This document shows, one piece after another, positions 1-7,124 of a stretch of 64,000 nt of DNA. Origin of the DNA: Hyphomonadaceae bacterium (GTDB lineage: Bacteria; Pseudomonadota; Alphaproteobacteria; Caulobacterales; Aquidulcibacteraceae); NCBI GenBank assembly GCA_009773395.1, contig WRPI01000004.1:310001-374000 (forward strand), read 5' to 3'. The translations under genes were made by a program, and so were the position numbers. The first letter of the stretch is position 1, and each line of letters begins with the position of its first letter. The notes under the pieces are model-generated. The model was not told the DNA's origin and did no database searches. It saw only the letters and a list, made by a program, of their open reading frames with translations.

Positions 1-404
1 AAGCGGTTCTTTTCCCACTTGCCGGCTTGCGTTGAAGCGTCCGCAGCGCCGATTTGGCGAGCAGCCGCGAACAAAAGCGCAATTGCGTGTTCGGCAGTGG
101 TAATAGCATTGCCAAACGGCGTGTTCATAACAATCACGCCTTTTTGCGTGGCGGCAGGTATGTTCACATTATCAACGCCAATGCCTGCGCGCCCAATCAC
201 TTTAAGGTTAGTGGCTGCGGCCAAAACATCGACATCAACTTTGGTATTTGAACGAATGGCAAGGCCCGAATATTCGCCGATTATCGCAATAAGTTCGGCT
301 TTGGTTAGGCCGGGTTTGTAATCAACAGCAACACCACGGCGGGTGAAAATATCAATCGCCGCTTGGCTGATTTCGTCGGAAATAAGTACTTTTGGTTTTG
401 TCAT
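1..404 (-). CDS. serA: D-3-phosphoglycerate dehydrogenase, N-terminal part (cut by window edge)
   Basis: This reading frame starts at an ATG on the minus strand at 404 and runs off the left edge, giving about 134 residues. The protein begins MTKPKVLISDEISQAAIDIF and continues through LKVIGRAGIGVDNVNIPAA and NTPFGNAITTAEHAIALL, which are typical of the N-terminal substrate domain and the start of the NAD domain of SerA. The enzyme oxidises 3-phosphoglycerate to 3-phosphohydroxypyruvate, the first step of serine synthesis. It lies downstream of serC on the same strand with a 149-base gap that contains a palindromic repeat. The C-terminal part, including any ACT regulatory domain, is outside the window. 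Confidence 0.95.
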   Translation of the reverse strand, partial: MTKPKVLISDEISQAAIDIFTRRGVAVDYKPGLTKAELIAIIGEYSGLAIRSNTKVDVDVLAAATNLKVIGRAGIGVDNVNIPAATQKGVIVMNTPFGNAITTAEHAIALLFAAARQIGAADASTQAGKWEKNR

Positions 405-485
405 AATAATGGTCTTTCGATAAATTGGAATTTCTACTTCTTGTCCTCCCTTGCGACCCGTACGAGGTTCGGGCGGGGGAGGGGG

Positions 486-546
486 ACCACACGAAGTGTG
501 GTGGAGGGGGTGGCGCTAAATGCTCCCCCGCAAGCAGGGGAGCATT
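486..546. repeat. Palindromic intergenic repeat between serC and serA
   Basis: Two hairpins lie side by side in a G-rich stretch. One is ACCACAC-GAA-GTGTGGT at 486-502. The other has ten-base arms AATGCTCCCC and GGGGAGCATT at 519-528 and 537-546. Similar G-rich hairpin repeats built around a CCACxCGAAGxGTGG core are, from memory, common between genes in Caulobacter- and sphingomonad-like genomes. It sits inside the serC-serA operon, so it could affect mRNA stability or uncouple serA expression. No U-run follows, so it is not a classical terminator. Confidence 0.7.
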
Positions 547-553
547 GGCGCGG

Positions 554-1750
554 TCATAATTTCGCAATCTCGCTGGCAAAGGCCCAATCGAGCCATGGCA
601 AAAGCGCGGCAACGTCCGAAGTTTCTACGGTCGCGCCACACCAAATCCGCAGGCCGGGCGGTGCTGCGCGGTAACCACCTACATCAAGCGCGGCACCAGC
701 TTTTTCAAGCGTGCTGGCCAAGTTTTTGGCAAAATTTGCTTGACCTTCTTCGTCCAGCGATGTCACGCGGGGGTCAATAACTTTCAAGCAAACGCTGGTA
801 TTTGATTTGGTGTCATCGCGCGCCGATAAATTGGCAACCCATGGAGTTTTGGCGACCCAGCTGTCAATCACCGCCAAATTTGCATCTGCGCGCGCCATTA
901 ATCCTTGCAAACCGCCGACGGATTTCGCCCAATTTAGCGCGTCAATATAATCTTCAACTGCAAGCATAGAAGGCGTGTTGATGGTTTCGCCTTTGAAAAT
1001 GCCTTCAATCAATTTGCCTTTGGAAGTTAGGCGGAAAATCTTGGGCAAAGGCCATTCGGGGGCGTATGTTTCCAAACGCTCTACAGCGCGTGGTGACAAT
1101 ATCAATATGCCATGCCCACCTTCGCCGCCCAATGCTTTTTGCCAAGAAAGTGTGGTTACGTCTAATTTACCCCAATCCAAATCTTGGGCAAAAGCGGCGC
1201 TGGTTGCATCGCAAATGGTAAGGCCTTCGCGGCTATCCAAAATCCAATCGGCATTGGGAACGCGCACACCTGATGTTGTGCCATTCCAGGTGAAAATAAC
1301 GTCTGCGGTTTGTGTGGGGACGGCGGTAAGGTCAGGCAAATCGCCATAGCCGGCTTTTATGACCATTGGATCCAATTTCAATTGCTTGACGGTATCGGTG
1401 ACCCATTCTTCGCCAAAACTTTCGAACGCCACAACGCAAACTGGCTTTGGCCCAAGCAATGACCATAAAGCGGCCTCAACTGCACCAGTGTCGGAAGCGG
1501 GCATAATGCCAATGCGGTAATCAGCCGGTACTTGTAAAACTTCGCGGGTTAAATCAATTGCCAATCCAAGGCGGCTTTTGCCAATTTTGGAACGGTGCGA
1601 ACGGCCAAGGCACTCGGTGGCAAGCGCAGATGCACTCCAGCCCGGACGCTTTTTGGTTGGCCCCGATGAAAATCGTGGGTCTTGTGGCAAAATTGTAGGG
1701 GGGTTCGCGCCATTGTTCACGCCAGCGCCAGCGTTAATTTCATTCGTCAT
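554..1750 (-). CDS. serC: Phosphoserine aminotransferase
   Basis: The 398-residue protein matches the alphaproteobacterial type of SerC (class V aminotransferase fold). It converts 3-phosphohydroxypyruvate and glutamate to phosphoserine, the second step of serine synthesis, and can also serve pyridoxal phosphate synthesis. Visible marks are the N-terminal LPQDPRFSSGPTKKRPGW segment, CDATSAAFAQDLDW (residues 180-193) and the PLP-binding lysine K205 in SWQKALGGEGGHG. The ATG at 1750 follows a structured leader. It is first in a serC-serA operon on the minus strand and is divergent from recQ. Confidence 0.95.
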   Translation of the reverse strand: MTNEINAGAGVNNGANPPTILPQDPRFSSGPTKKRPGWSASALATECLGRSHRSKIGKSRLGLAIDLTREVLQVPADYRIGIMPASDTGAVEAALWSLLGPKPVCVVAFESFGEEWVTDTVKQLKLDPMVIKAGYGDLPDLTAVPTQTADVIFTWNGTTSGVRVPNADWILDSREGLTICDATSAAFAQDLDWGKLDVTTLSWQKALGGEGGHGILILSPRAVERLETYAPEWPLPKIFRLTSKGKLIEGIFKGETINTPSMLAVEDYIDALNWAKSVGGLQGLMARADANLAVIDSWVAKTPWVANLSARDDTKSNTSVCLKVIDPRVTSLDEEGQANFAKNLASTLEKAGAALDVGGYRAAPPGLRIWCGATVETSDVAALLPWLDWAFASEIAKL

Positions 1751-1806
1751 TTAGTCATCCTCACAGATGAGCGCCCTACGGTGGGATAGGGTGGCCCAGC
1801 GCGCTA
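1751..1806 (-). ncRNA. Candidate serC leader RNA (cis-regulatory)
   Basis: The 5' leader of serC can fold into two hairpins: CCCTA/TAGGG at 1774-1778 and 1787-1791, with flanking GCGC boxes at 1771-1774 and 1799-1802, and TCATC/GATGA at 1755-1759 and 1766-1770 right beside the start codon. A conserved serC leader motif upstream of serC in Alphaproteobacteria has been described (Rfam serC family). Position, lineage and two-hairpin form fit it, but I matched it by memory and not by covariance model. Confidence 0.5.
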
Positions 1807-1889
1807 ATGCAGCATATTGATTATTATTGCAAGCGCTCATATGTTTTTGCTGCCTGTATAGGTTCGCCAAAAACACTGAAAAAGAAACA

Positions 1890-3692
1890 ATGACACCGCT
1901 TGAAATTCTCAAAAAGACCTATGGATATGATGCGTTTCGTAGTGTTCAGGCGGAGGTGATTGATCATATTATAGCGGGCGGAAGTGCTTTTCTTGTTATG
2001 CCTACGGGCGGCGGCAAATCGCTTTGTTATCAAATCCCGTCTTTATGCCGTGAAGGTATTGGCATAATAATTTCGCCTTTGATAGCGTTGATGCAAGATC
2101 AAATTATTGCCATGCAGCAAATTGGAGTGCACGCCGCTACCATCAATTCGAGCATGAGTGAAAGTGCCGTTAGCGAAGTTTTTGCTTCTGTGCGGGCCGG
2201 CGATCTCGACATGCTATATGTTGCGCCCGAGCGATTATTGATGCCGACATTTCTGAATTTCTTAGCTGAAATCAAAGTCGCATTATTTGCAATTGACGAG
2301 GCGCATTGTGTTTCGCAATGGGGGCATGATTTTCGCCCGCATTATCAGGCACTTGAAGTGCTCGCAAAGCGCTTTCCCATGGTGCCGCGCATCGCGCTTA
2401 CTGCGACTGCGGACACTCCAACTCGCAATGATATTATCCTCCGTTTAGGGCTGCAAAATGGCCGCACCTTCATTACAGGGTTTGATCGCCCAAATATCCA
2501 CTATGAAATCGCAGCCAAGGAAAATACAAAAAAACAAATTCTGAATTTCATAAAGAGCAAACACCACAATGACAGCGGCATTATTTACTGCTTATCGCGC
2601 AAGAAAACCGAAGAAACTGCGCAGTGGCTTTGTGATGAAGGCTATCAAGCGCTTCCCTATCATGCAGGCATGAACCCGCAGAATCGTAACCATAATCAAG
2701 CGCGATTTTTGCGTGAAGATGGCATTATTATGGTTGCAACAATTGCATTTGGTATGGGTATTGATAAGCCAGATGTGCGCTTTGTAATCCATTTAAGTTT
2801 GCCCAAAAATATCGAAGCCTATTACCAAGAAACTGGCCGTGCGGGCCGCGATGGATTGCCGGCAAATGCCTTGATGATTTATGGAGTCGGGGATTTATCC
2901 CAATTGCGCATCTTCATTGACGAAGGCAATTCTTCGCAAGTTCAAAAGCGCATTGAACATCAAAAACTGAATTCTCTAATTGGTTTATGTGAAACTACTT
3001 CGTGTCGGCGGCAGGTTTTGTTGCAATATTTTGGCGATAATTGTTCACCTTGCAATAATTGCGATGCCTGTTTGAAGCCTGCCGAAGTATTTGACGCAAC
3101 AATAGCCGCGCAAAAAGCAATTTCATGCGTTTTTCGAACCCAAAACCGCTTTGGCATTGTCTATTTGATTGACGTTTTATTGGGCAAAGCAAATGAGCGG
3201 ATGATTGGTTTTGGCCATGATAAAGTAAGCACATTTGGAATTGGCAGTGAATATAATAAAAGCGAATGGACGAGCATTTATCGGCAATTAATTGCCAAAA
3301 ACCTGTTGCAAATCAATGCCGAAACTAATGGCTTGCAAATCACTCAGGCGGGGCATGATTTCCTAAAATCGAAAAGTCAATTATTCTTGCGCAAATTCAC
3401 CGAGCGCAAAGCCGAACGCAGGCGTAAAAATGCAACTGCGTGGCTTGATAACGCAAATGATTTTGCCGCACGGAGTCTTTTCGACCAACTTAAAGCCGCG
3501 CGAACCGCCGTCGCCAAAGCCCAAAACCTACCCCCCTATGTGATTTTCCACGACAAAACCCTTTTGGAAATGGCAAGCAAAAGACCCATGTCACAGGACG
3601 ATTTCGCGCAAATAAGCGGGGTAGGTGAGGTTAAAATTGCAAGATATGGCGAGGTATTTCTTGAGGTGATTCGAAAGTTTGATGGGGGTTAA
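1890..3692 (+). CDS. recQ: ATP-dependent DNA helicase RecQ
   Basis: A 600-residue superfamily 2 helicase that unwinds DNA 3' to 5' in recombination and fork repair. Helicase motifs are in order: Walker A MPTGGGKS near residues 37-44, the DEAH box at 136-139 inside FAIDEAHCVSQWGHDFRP, and motif VI QETGRAGRDG. Four cysteines (CRRQ...CSPCNNCDAC) form the RecQ zinc site, followed by the winged helix. The C-terminal HRDC domain (about 525-600) ends with ISGVGEVKIARYGEVFLEVI. The ATG at 1890 was chosen because homology begins at MTPLEILKKTYGY; an upstream in-frame start at 1827 would add 21 unlikely residues. Confidence 0.95.
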   Translation: MTPLEILKKTYGYDAFRSVQAEVIDHIIAGGSAFLVMPTGGGKSLCYQIPSLCREGIGIIISPLIALMQDQIIAMQQIGVHAATINSSMSESAVSEVFASVRAGDLDMLYVAPERLLMPTFLNFLAEIKVALFAIDEAHCVSQWGHDFRPHYQALEVLAKRFPMVPRIALTATADTPTRNDIILRLGLQNGRTFITGFDRPNIHYEIAAKENTKKQILNFIKSKHHNDSGIIYCLSRKKTEETAQWLCDEGYQALPYHAGMNPQNRNHNQARFLREDGIIMVATIAFGMGIDKPDVRFVIHLSLPKNIEAYYQETGRAGRDGLPANALMIYGVGDLSQLRIFIDEGNSSQVQKRIEHQKLNSLIGLCETTSCRRQVLLQYFGDNCSPCNNCDACLKPAEVFDATIAAQKAISCVFRTQNRFGIVYLIDVLLGKANERMIGFGHDKVSTFGIGSEYNKSEWTSIYRQLIAKNLLQINAETNGLQITQAGHDFLKSKSQLFLRKFTERKAERRRKNATAWLDNANDFAARSLFDQLKAARTAVAKAQNLPPYVIFHDKTLLEMASKRPMSQDDFAQISGVGEVKIARYGEVFLEVIRKFDGG

Positions 3693-3823
3693 CTCTCAGG
3701 TATTCACCCACCGCTGTGATTAGGTGGCACGAGGTCGCTGTTGAGGAAGGCGAGGGGCAAGAAAAAGTGGTGGCGAGGGACTGCCAATTAGGCTCAACCA
3801 CCTTTAGACCGCGAAAGAGTAAG

Positions 3824-4351
3824 CTATTCCTGGGTATAAATGCCCTCTCTAACTATTTCATAGTGATTGACTATGTCCCAAAAGACACCATCATCCAGGC
3901 TATTCAAATTGTCACAATATTGGTTTCCCCACCGTTCGGGGAAATCATTGTATTTCTTCCATGAACCCATATGCGCAACTGAGCAAAACGCCTCTAATTT
4001 TTCCCCGTTCACCCATTGCTTGATTATCTTTTTTTGCATATCAAATTTGAGCTTAAAACCCCTTGGAATTTCCACAGCGTATGTATCCGTCTGCCCAGTC
4101 TTTCGCCAAAGGGCAAGGGCAACTGACCAGATTGAACTGACTGAGGCAATGGCTTCGTAAATTTCGTTAGGAATTGGGCGCAAAATAGAAACAGGACTGT
4201 AATCATCGGCCTCATGGTCCCAAGTAAATTCAAAATAGCATTTGCGACCTTGAAACTCAGTAACACCGCACCTTGGCCTGTCATAGAAGTTAGTAACTTC
4301 CAATATTTTTTCAAAGAGTGGTTTGCCTGCTTGATTTTCAATTTTCATCAC
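3824..4351 (-). CDS. Hypothetical protein, 175 residues
   Basis: I do not recognise this family. The product is soluble and mixed in composition, begins MMKIENQAGKPLFEKILEVT, and is rich in aromatic residues (several Trp and Tyr) with features such as CYFEFTWDHEADDYSPVSILRPIP. There is no signal peptide or membrane span. A second in-frame ATG lies one codon in. It stands alone on the minus strand between recQ and the small-membrane-protein/toxin patch. The size, composition and location in a variable-looking stretch would fit an accessory protein, for example an immunity or stress protein, but no motif supports a specific role. Confidence 0.6.
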   Translation of the reverse strand: MMKIENQAGKPLFEKILEVTNFYDRPRCGVTEFQGRKCYFEFTWDHEADDYSPVSILRPIPNEIYEAIASVSSIWSVALALWRKTGQTDTYAVEIPRGFKLKFDMQKKIIKQWVNGEKLEAFCSVAHMGSWKKYNDFPERWGNQYCDNLNSLDDGVFWDIVNHYEIVREGIYTQE

Positions 4352-4530
4352 CGCATTATATCATATTTGATTTCCGACAAAACTCATTGCAAAATTATTA
4401 AGTTTATAGTGTTTTCTTGGTTAGTAGGAAATGCCCTTTTAGTCTGTTGAGACTATTGCTTGAAATGCTCTTGCAAAATCGTGTCTCATTTTGCCGACCC
4501 TGCGTCCATCTTTTTAGTTAAATCAATTCT

Positions 4531-4902
4531 TCAAACCGGCTTCCTCTTTTGAAGCGAACTTGGCAATAATTTCGACATTCTGAAATATAATTCAACGATG
4601 AAAGCCGCAGCGAAAAATTGGAATTCAGCGAGCAATTTATGAAGCTGCATAGCGAATGTTTGTATTGTTCTACCCCAAAAAACATCGAACTCGTCTCGTC
4701 GCTGATGCATGGACGTGAGTTCGCCAAACGGGCCATAGCCATCCATGATTGAGGTAGTTTCAATTGGTCGAAGCTGCCAATATTCGAAACAAACGCCAAT
4801 CAAATCGTTCAACTGAAAAGTAACAATCACTGCGCCAGCGATGAACAATATTTGCGCGATTGGGTGATATTTTTCAAATGGGAGAGATGTTTTTTTATCC
4901 AT
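4531..4902 (-). CDS. Hypothetical small membrane protein, 123 residues
   Basis: Unrecognised family. It has two likely membrane segments: one near residues 15-36 (IAQILFIAGAVIVTFQLNDL) and a second near 92-108 (FQFFAAAFIVELYF). A polar loop of about 50 residues lies between them, containing MDGYGPFGELTSMHQRRDEFD. The tail is basic (SSLQKRKPV). It lies 6 bases after the next upstream gene (4909-5166) on the same strand, so the two small membrane proteins are probably co-transcribed downstream of the toxin-antitoxin pair. Function unknown. Confidence 0.6.
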   Translation of the reverse strand: MDKKTSLPFEKYHPIAQILFIAGAVIVTFQLNDLIGVCFEYWQLRPIETTSIMDGYGPFGELTSMHQRRDEFDVFWGRTIQTFAMQLHKLLAEFQFFAAAFIVELYFRMSKLLPSSLQKRKPV

Positions 4903-4908
4903 AATGGA

Positions 4909-5166
4909 CTATTCTTTTGTTGCTTCTAAAGCCGCAAGAATTTTAAGCAATATCTCAATTACCGCAACAGAGCCTAAGAAACCAACACCATAAGCCATAT
5001 TAGTTATGAGACCGGTTATAGTCTGTGGAATATTTTCGACCATGAGTACGCTGTTGGTATTGTATTGCACAACATAACTCAAACCTTCTAGCAACGAGAC
5101 CAATATTATCGCAAAACCGGCCCATAGCAGCACTTTTGAAACAATGAGTAGATCTTTATACTTCAT
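4909..5166 (-). CDS. Hypothetical small membrane protein, 85 residues
   Basis: Unrecognised family with two hydrophobic segments, LIVSKVLLWAGFAIILVSLL near the N-terminus and GLITNMAYGVGFLGSVAVIE later, joined by a short polar loop. The start at 5166 (MKYKDLL) was chosen because a strong ribosome site, GGGGAG, lies just upstream in AGGGGAGATAAAG. A longer frame from 5199 would overlap the toxin gene. It begins 11 bases after the end of the Doc toxin gene and precedes another small membrane protein, so the four genes from the antitoxin onward may form one transcript. Confidence 0.6.
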   Translation of the reverse strand: MKYKDLLIVSKVLLWAGFAIILVSLLEGLSYVVQYNTNSVLMVENIPQTITGLITNMAYGVGFLGSVAVIEILLKILAALEATKE

Positions 5167-5177
5167 CTTTATCTCCC

Positions 5178-5555
5178 CTAACAATTCACCCGCAACCAAG
5201 CCGCTAAGCCTTCTTCGCTTAAGTTACCAGCGGCAAGGTTCACAAACATAGTTACACACTCTGCATCGCTTGCATTAAGTTCACAACCGTTCAAAATCAA
5301 AAAAGTTTCCATAACTACGAAGGCAGTGCGCTTATTCCCATCTATAAACGGGTGGTTTTTGGCGATTCCGAAGGCATAGCCGGCCGCCAAATCGAAGACA
5401 TCGGGCTTGCCGTAATTTGCCAAATTTTCAGGGCGCGCCATAGCGCTTTGAAGAAGCCCGATATCGTGAATACCAACTCCGCCGCCATGCGCCAATAATT
5501 GTTCATCATGCATAGCAAGGGCAATGTTTTCTTTTATCCAAGTCCAGTTTCTCAA
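5178..5555 (-). CDS. doc: Doc-type Fic-fold toxin (death on curing)
   Basis: The 125-residue protein carries the Doc/Fic signature HPFIDGNKR at residues 68-76, which matches the HPFx(D/A)GNK(R) core of Doc proteins, together with the N-terminal helix IHDIGLLQSAMARP that is usual for the family. Doc phosphorylates EF-Tu in the P1 phage system and stops translation. It starts 6 bases after the AbrB-type antitoxin gene on the same strand, a typical type II toxin-antitoxin layout. The active-site motif is intact, so the toxin is probably functional. Confidence 0.9.
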   Translation of the reverse strand: MRNWTWIKENIALAMHDEQLLAHGGGVGIHDIGLLQSAMARPENLANYGKPDVFDLAAGYAFGIAKNHPFIDGNKRTAFVVMETFLILNGCELNASDAECVTMFVNLAAGNLSEEGLAAWLRVNC

Positions 5556-5561
5556 AGCAAA

Positions 5562-5786
5562 CTACTTCGCCAATTCATGCAAAACTGCACGTCGCTTTTT
5601 CATAACTTTGCGAGCAACTTCCATTTGCGCTGCAAATTCAGGGTCATAGGGCGTAAGTTCGATACCGTTTTTAGTGTCAATAATATGCAGACTATCGCCA
5701 CTCTCTACCATTAAGCGATCAATCACGTTTTTTGGCAAAATAACGCCCATGCTGTTGCCGATTTTTGTTATTTTTACTTGCGCCAT
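5562..5786 (-). CDS. AbrB/MazE-type antitoxin of the Doc toxin
   Basis: The 74-residue protein has an N-terminal SpoVT-AbrB swapped-hairpin DNA-binding domain (VKITKIGNSMGVILPKNVID, then LMVESGDSLHIID) and a C-terminal basic, helical tail (about residues 50-74) that would bind the toxin. The ribosome site GAAGG lies upstream of the ATG at 5786. It is the first gene of the toxin-antitoxin operon. The classical partner of Doc is Phd, so the AbrB type is the alternative antitoxin found with chromosomal Doc toxins. It probably represses its own promoter through the inverted repeat at 5800-5821. Confidence 0.88.
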   Translation of the reverse strand: MAQVKITKIGNSMGVILPKNVIDRLMVESGDSLHIIDTKNGIELTPYDPEFAAQMEVARKVMKKRRAVLHELAK

Positions 5787-5799
5787 TTTATCGCCTTCG

Positions 5800-5821
5800 T
5801 GTTATTACACAAGTTATAACA
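5800..5821 (-). promoter_or_regulatory. Probable operator of the antitoxin-toxin operon
   Basis: The inverted repeat TGTTAT (5800-5805) and ATAACA (5816-5821), separated by ten bases, lies 13 bases upstream of the antitoxin start codon. AbrB-type antitoxins normally bind such symmetrical sites in their own promoters, so autoregulation is inferred from position and symmetry only. Confidence 0.45.
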
Positions 5822-5845
5822 TGCTTTTGGGGATTTGCAACAAAA

Positions 5846-6265
5846 TTATATTGCCGCCCAAGCTTTCCAGGTGCCAATCGCGTAACATAGACCAATGATG
5901 ACGCAAATTGCACTTGATCCCAACCAAAATGCTAGGCTTAAATTGGGAAAGGTTTTCATTATTAAAAACGGCATCGTGCCGCGAATTAGATAAACCGCAC
6001 TTATTCCGACAAGGCAAAATCTCATGAAGGGGAGGCGGGCAACAAGGCCCGCGCCTGCAAACGCATATAGCCCCCAAACCGCCAAAATGCCTGCGATGAA
6101 CATGGTAATTATTGGCGGATACCAATGTCCGCGCGCCGCCATTTGCGCCATTTTCTCGCCCGCGCCAAAGAAAATATACCATTTGGGGCCACCAAAAATT
6201 ATGGCCAAATGCAATGCACTCGCGCAAAAACTCAAAATGCCCCCAGAAATTAGAAAATAATTCAT
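5846..6265 (-). CDS. Small integral membrane protein, divergent from TetR gene
   Basis: A 139-residue protein with four predicted membrane helices: FLISGGILSFCASALHLAII, MFIAGILAVWGLYAFAGAGL, FMRFCLVGISAVYLIRGTM, and AFWLGSSAICVIIGLCYAIG. I do not know its exact family. The start at 6265 was chosen for the GGGGTGA ribosome site just upstream; an earlier in-frame start at 6316 lies within the operator region. It is divergent from a TetR-family regulator gene, and an inverted repeat lies between them, so it is the most likely target of that regulator. Confidence 0.7.
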   Translation of the reverse strand: MNYFLISGGILSFCASALHLAIIFGGPKWYIFFGAGEKMAQMAARGHWYPPIITMFIAGILAVWGLYAFAGAGLVARLPFMRFCLVGISAVYLIRGTMPFLIMKTFPNLSLAFWLGSSAICVIIGLCYAIGTWKAWAAI

Positions 6266-6313
6266 AAAATCACCCCAAAACGTACTCTTCAGTATGTAAA
6301 AACCAATTGGCAG

Positions 6314-6374
6314 CATACGCTTAAGTATTTACAATAAAACCTAAGCAATTTGGTTGTCAATACCTTAGCGTATG
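6314..6374. promoter_or_regulatory. Inverted-repeat operator between membrane protein and TetR regulator
   Basis: The arms CATACGCTTAAGTATT (6314-6329) and AATACCTTAGCGTATG (6359-6374) are near-perfect inverted repeats that flank the divergent start region by 29 bases. Each arm would be one binding half or one separate site. Such sites between a TetR gene and a divergent target are the usual operators of this family. The regulator binding them is inferred. Confidence 0.6.
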
Positions 6375-6391
6375 GAATACAGAGGCGGGAT

Positions 6392-6967
6392 ATGAAAAAT
6401 TTACCGAAATCAAATCAAACCGCAAAATTATCCAAACAAGATTGGATAAAGGCAGGCTTTCGCGCTTTATGTAATGGCGGTGCCAATGCCATAAAAATTG
6501 AAGTTATTGCCCGTGAAATTGGGGCAACCAAGGGCAGTTTTTATTGGCATTTTAAGGATTTGCCAGCGCTTCAAGAGGCTATGCTTGATTTATGGCAAGA
6601 TATTGGAACCAGCCAAGTTATCGATATGGCCGAAGAAATCCCACATCCGAAATACGCTTTATTGGCAATAGTGCGTTTTAGTTTGGCGCCGCCCGAAGTC
6701 GAATTTGGTGGCACTTTGGCTGAAATTGCCATCCGAGATTGGGGACGTTGGAATGAAATGGCCAATGCGAGGATTATCCATGTCGATAAGTCTCGCATAG
6801 ATTATATATTTGAGCTTTTTAGAAAAATTGGTTTTGATGCGGCAACCGCTAAGCAAAAGGCGAATATTCTGTATGCGTCCTATGTTGGTGCAACCCATTT
6901 GCGCGCCACTGGCAACGAAATTAAAGATGGCTTGTTAATCGCATTCGCAAGATCTTTGCTAACTTAA
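6392..6967 (+). CDS. TetR/AcrR family transcriptional regulator
   Basis: The 191-residue protein has the TetR helix-turn-helix at about residues 14-58, with ALCNGGANAIKIEVIAREIG followed by ATKGSFYWHFKDLPAL, the recognition-helix region of the family. The rest is the variable ligand-binding helical domain. The start at 6392 (MKNLPKSNQ) follows an AGAGGCGGG ribosome site; an earlier TTG at 6350 lies in the operator. It is divergent from a four-helix membrane protein and probably controls that gene and itself. The ligand is unknown. Confidence 0.88.
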   Translation: MKNLPKSNQTAKLSKQDWIKAGFRALCNGGANAIKIEVIAREIGATKGSFYWHFKDLPALQEAMLDLWQDIGTSQVIDMAEEIPHPKYALLAIVRFSLAPPEVEFGGTLAEIAIRDWGRWNEMANARIIHVDKSRIDYIFELFRKIGFDAATAKQKANILYASYVGATHLRATGNEIKDGLLIAFARSLLT

Positions 6968-7124
6968 TTTGCCATTACCCATATTCAAATTTTGTCACAA
7001 AATTGTCGCGAAAACTTCATGATGAAATTTACTTCTTAGAAACCTCAGACACCCTATTTAGCCATAAACATAGGTCTAAATGGATTTCATTTTGTGACCA
7101 CAAATTGGGTATAAAAGGGTCAAA

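Noticed and set aside
352-612. An 86-residue frame on the minus strand between serC and serA
   Set aside because: It covers a G-rich palindromic repeat and overlaps both serC and serA in other frames; the protein is low in complexity.
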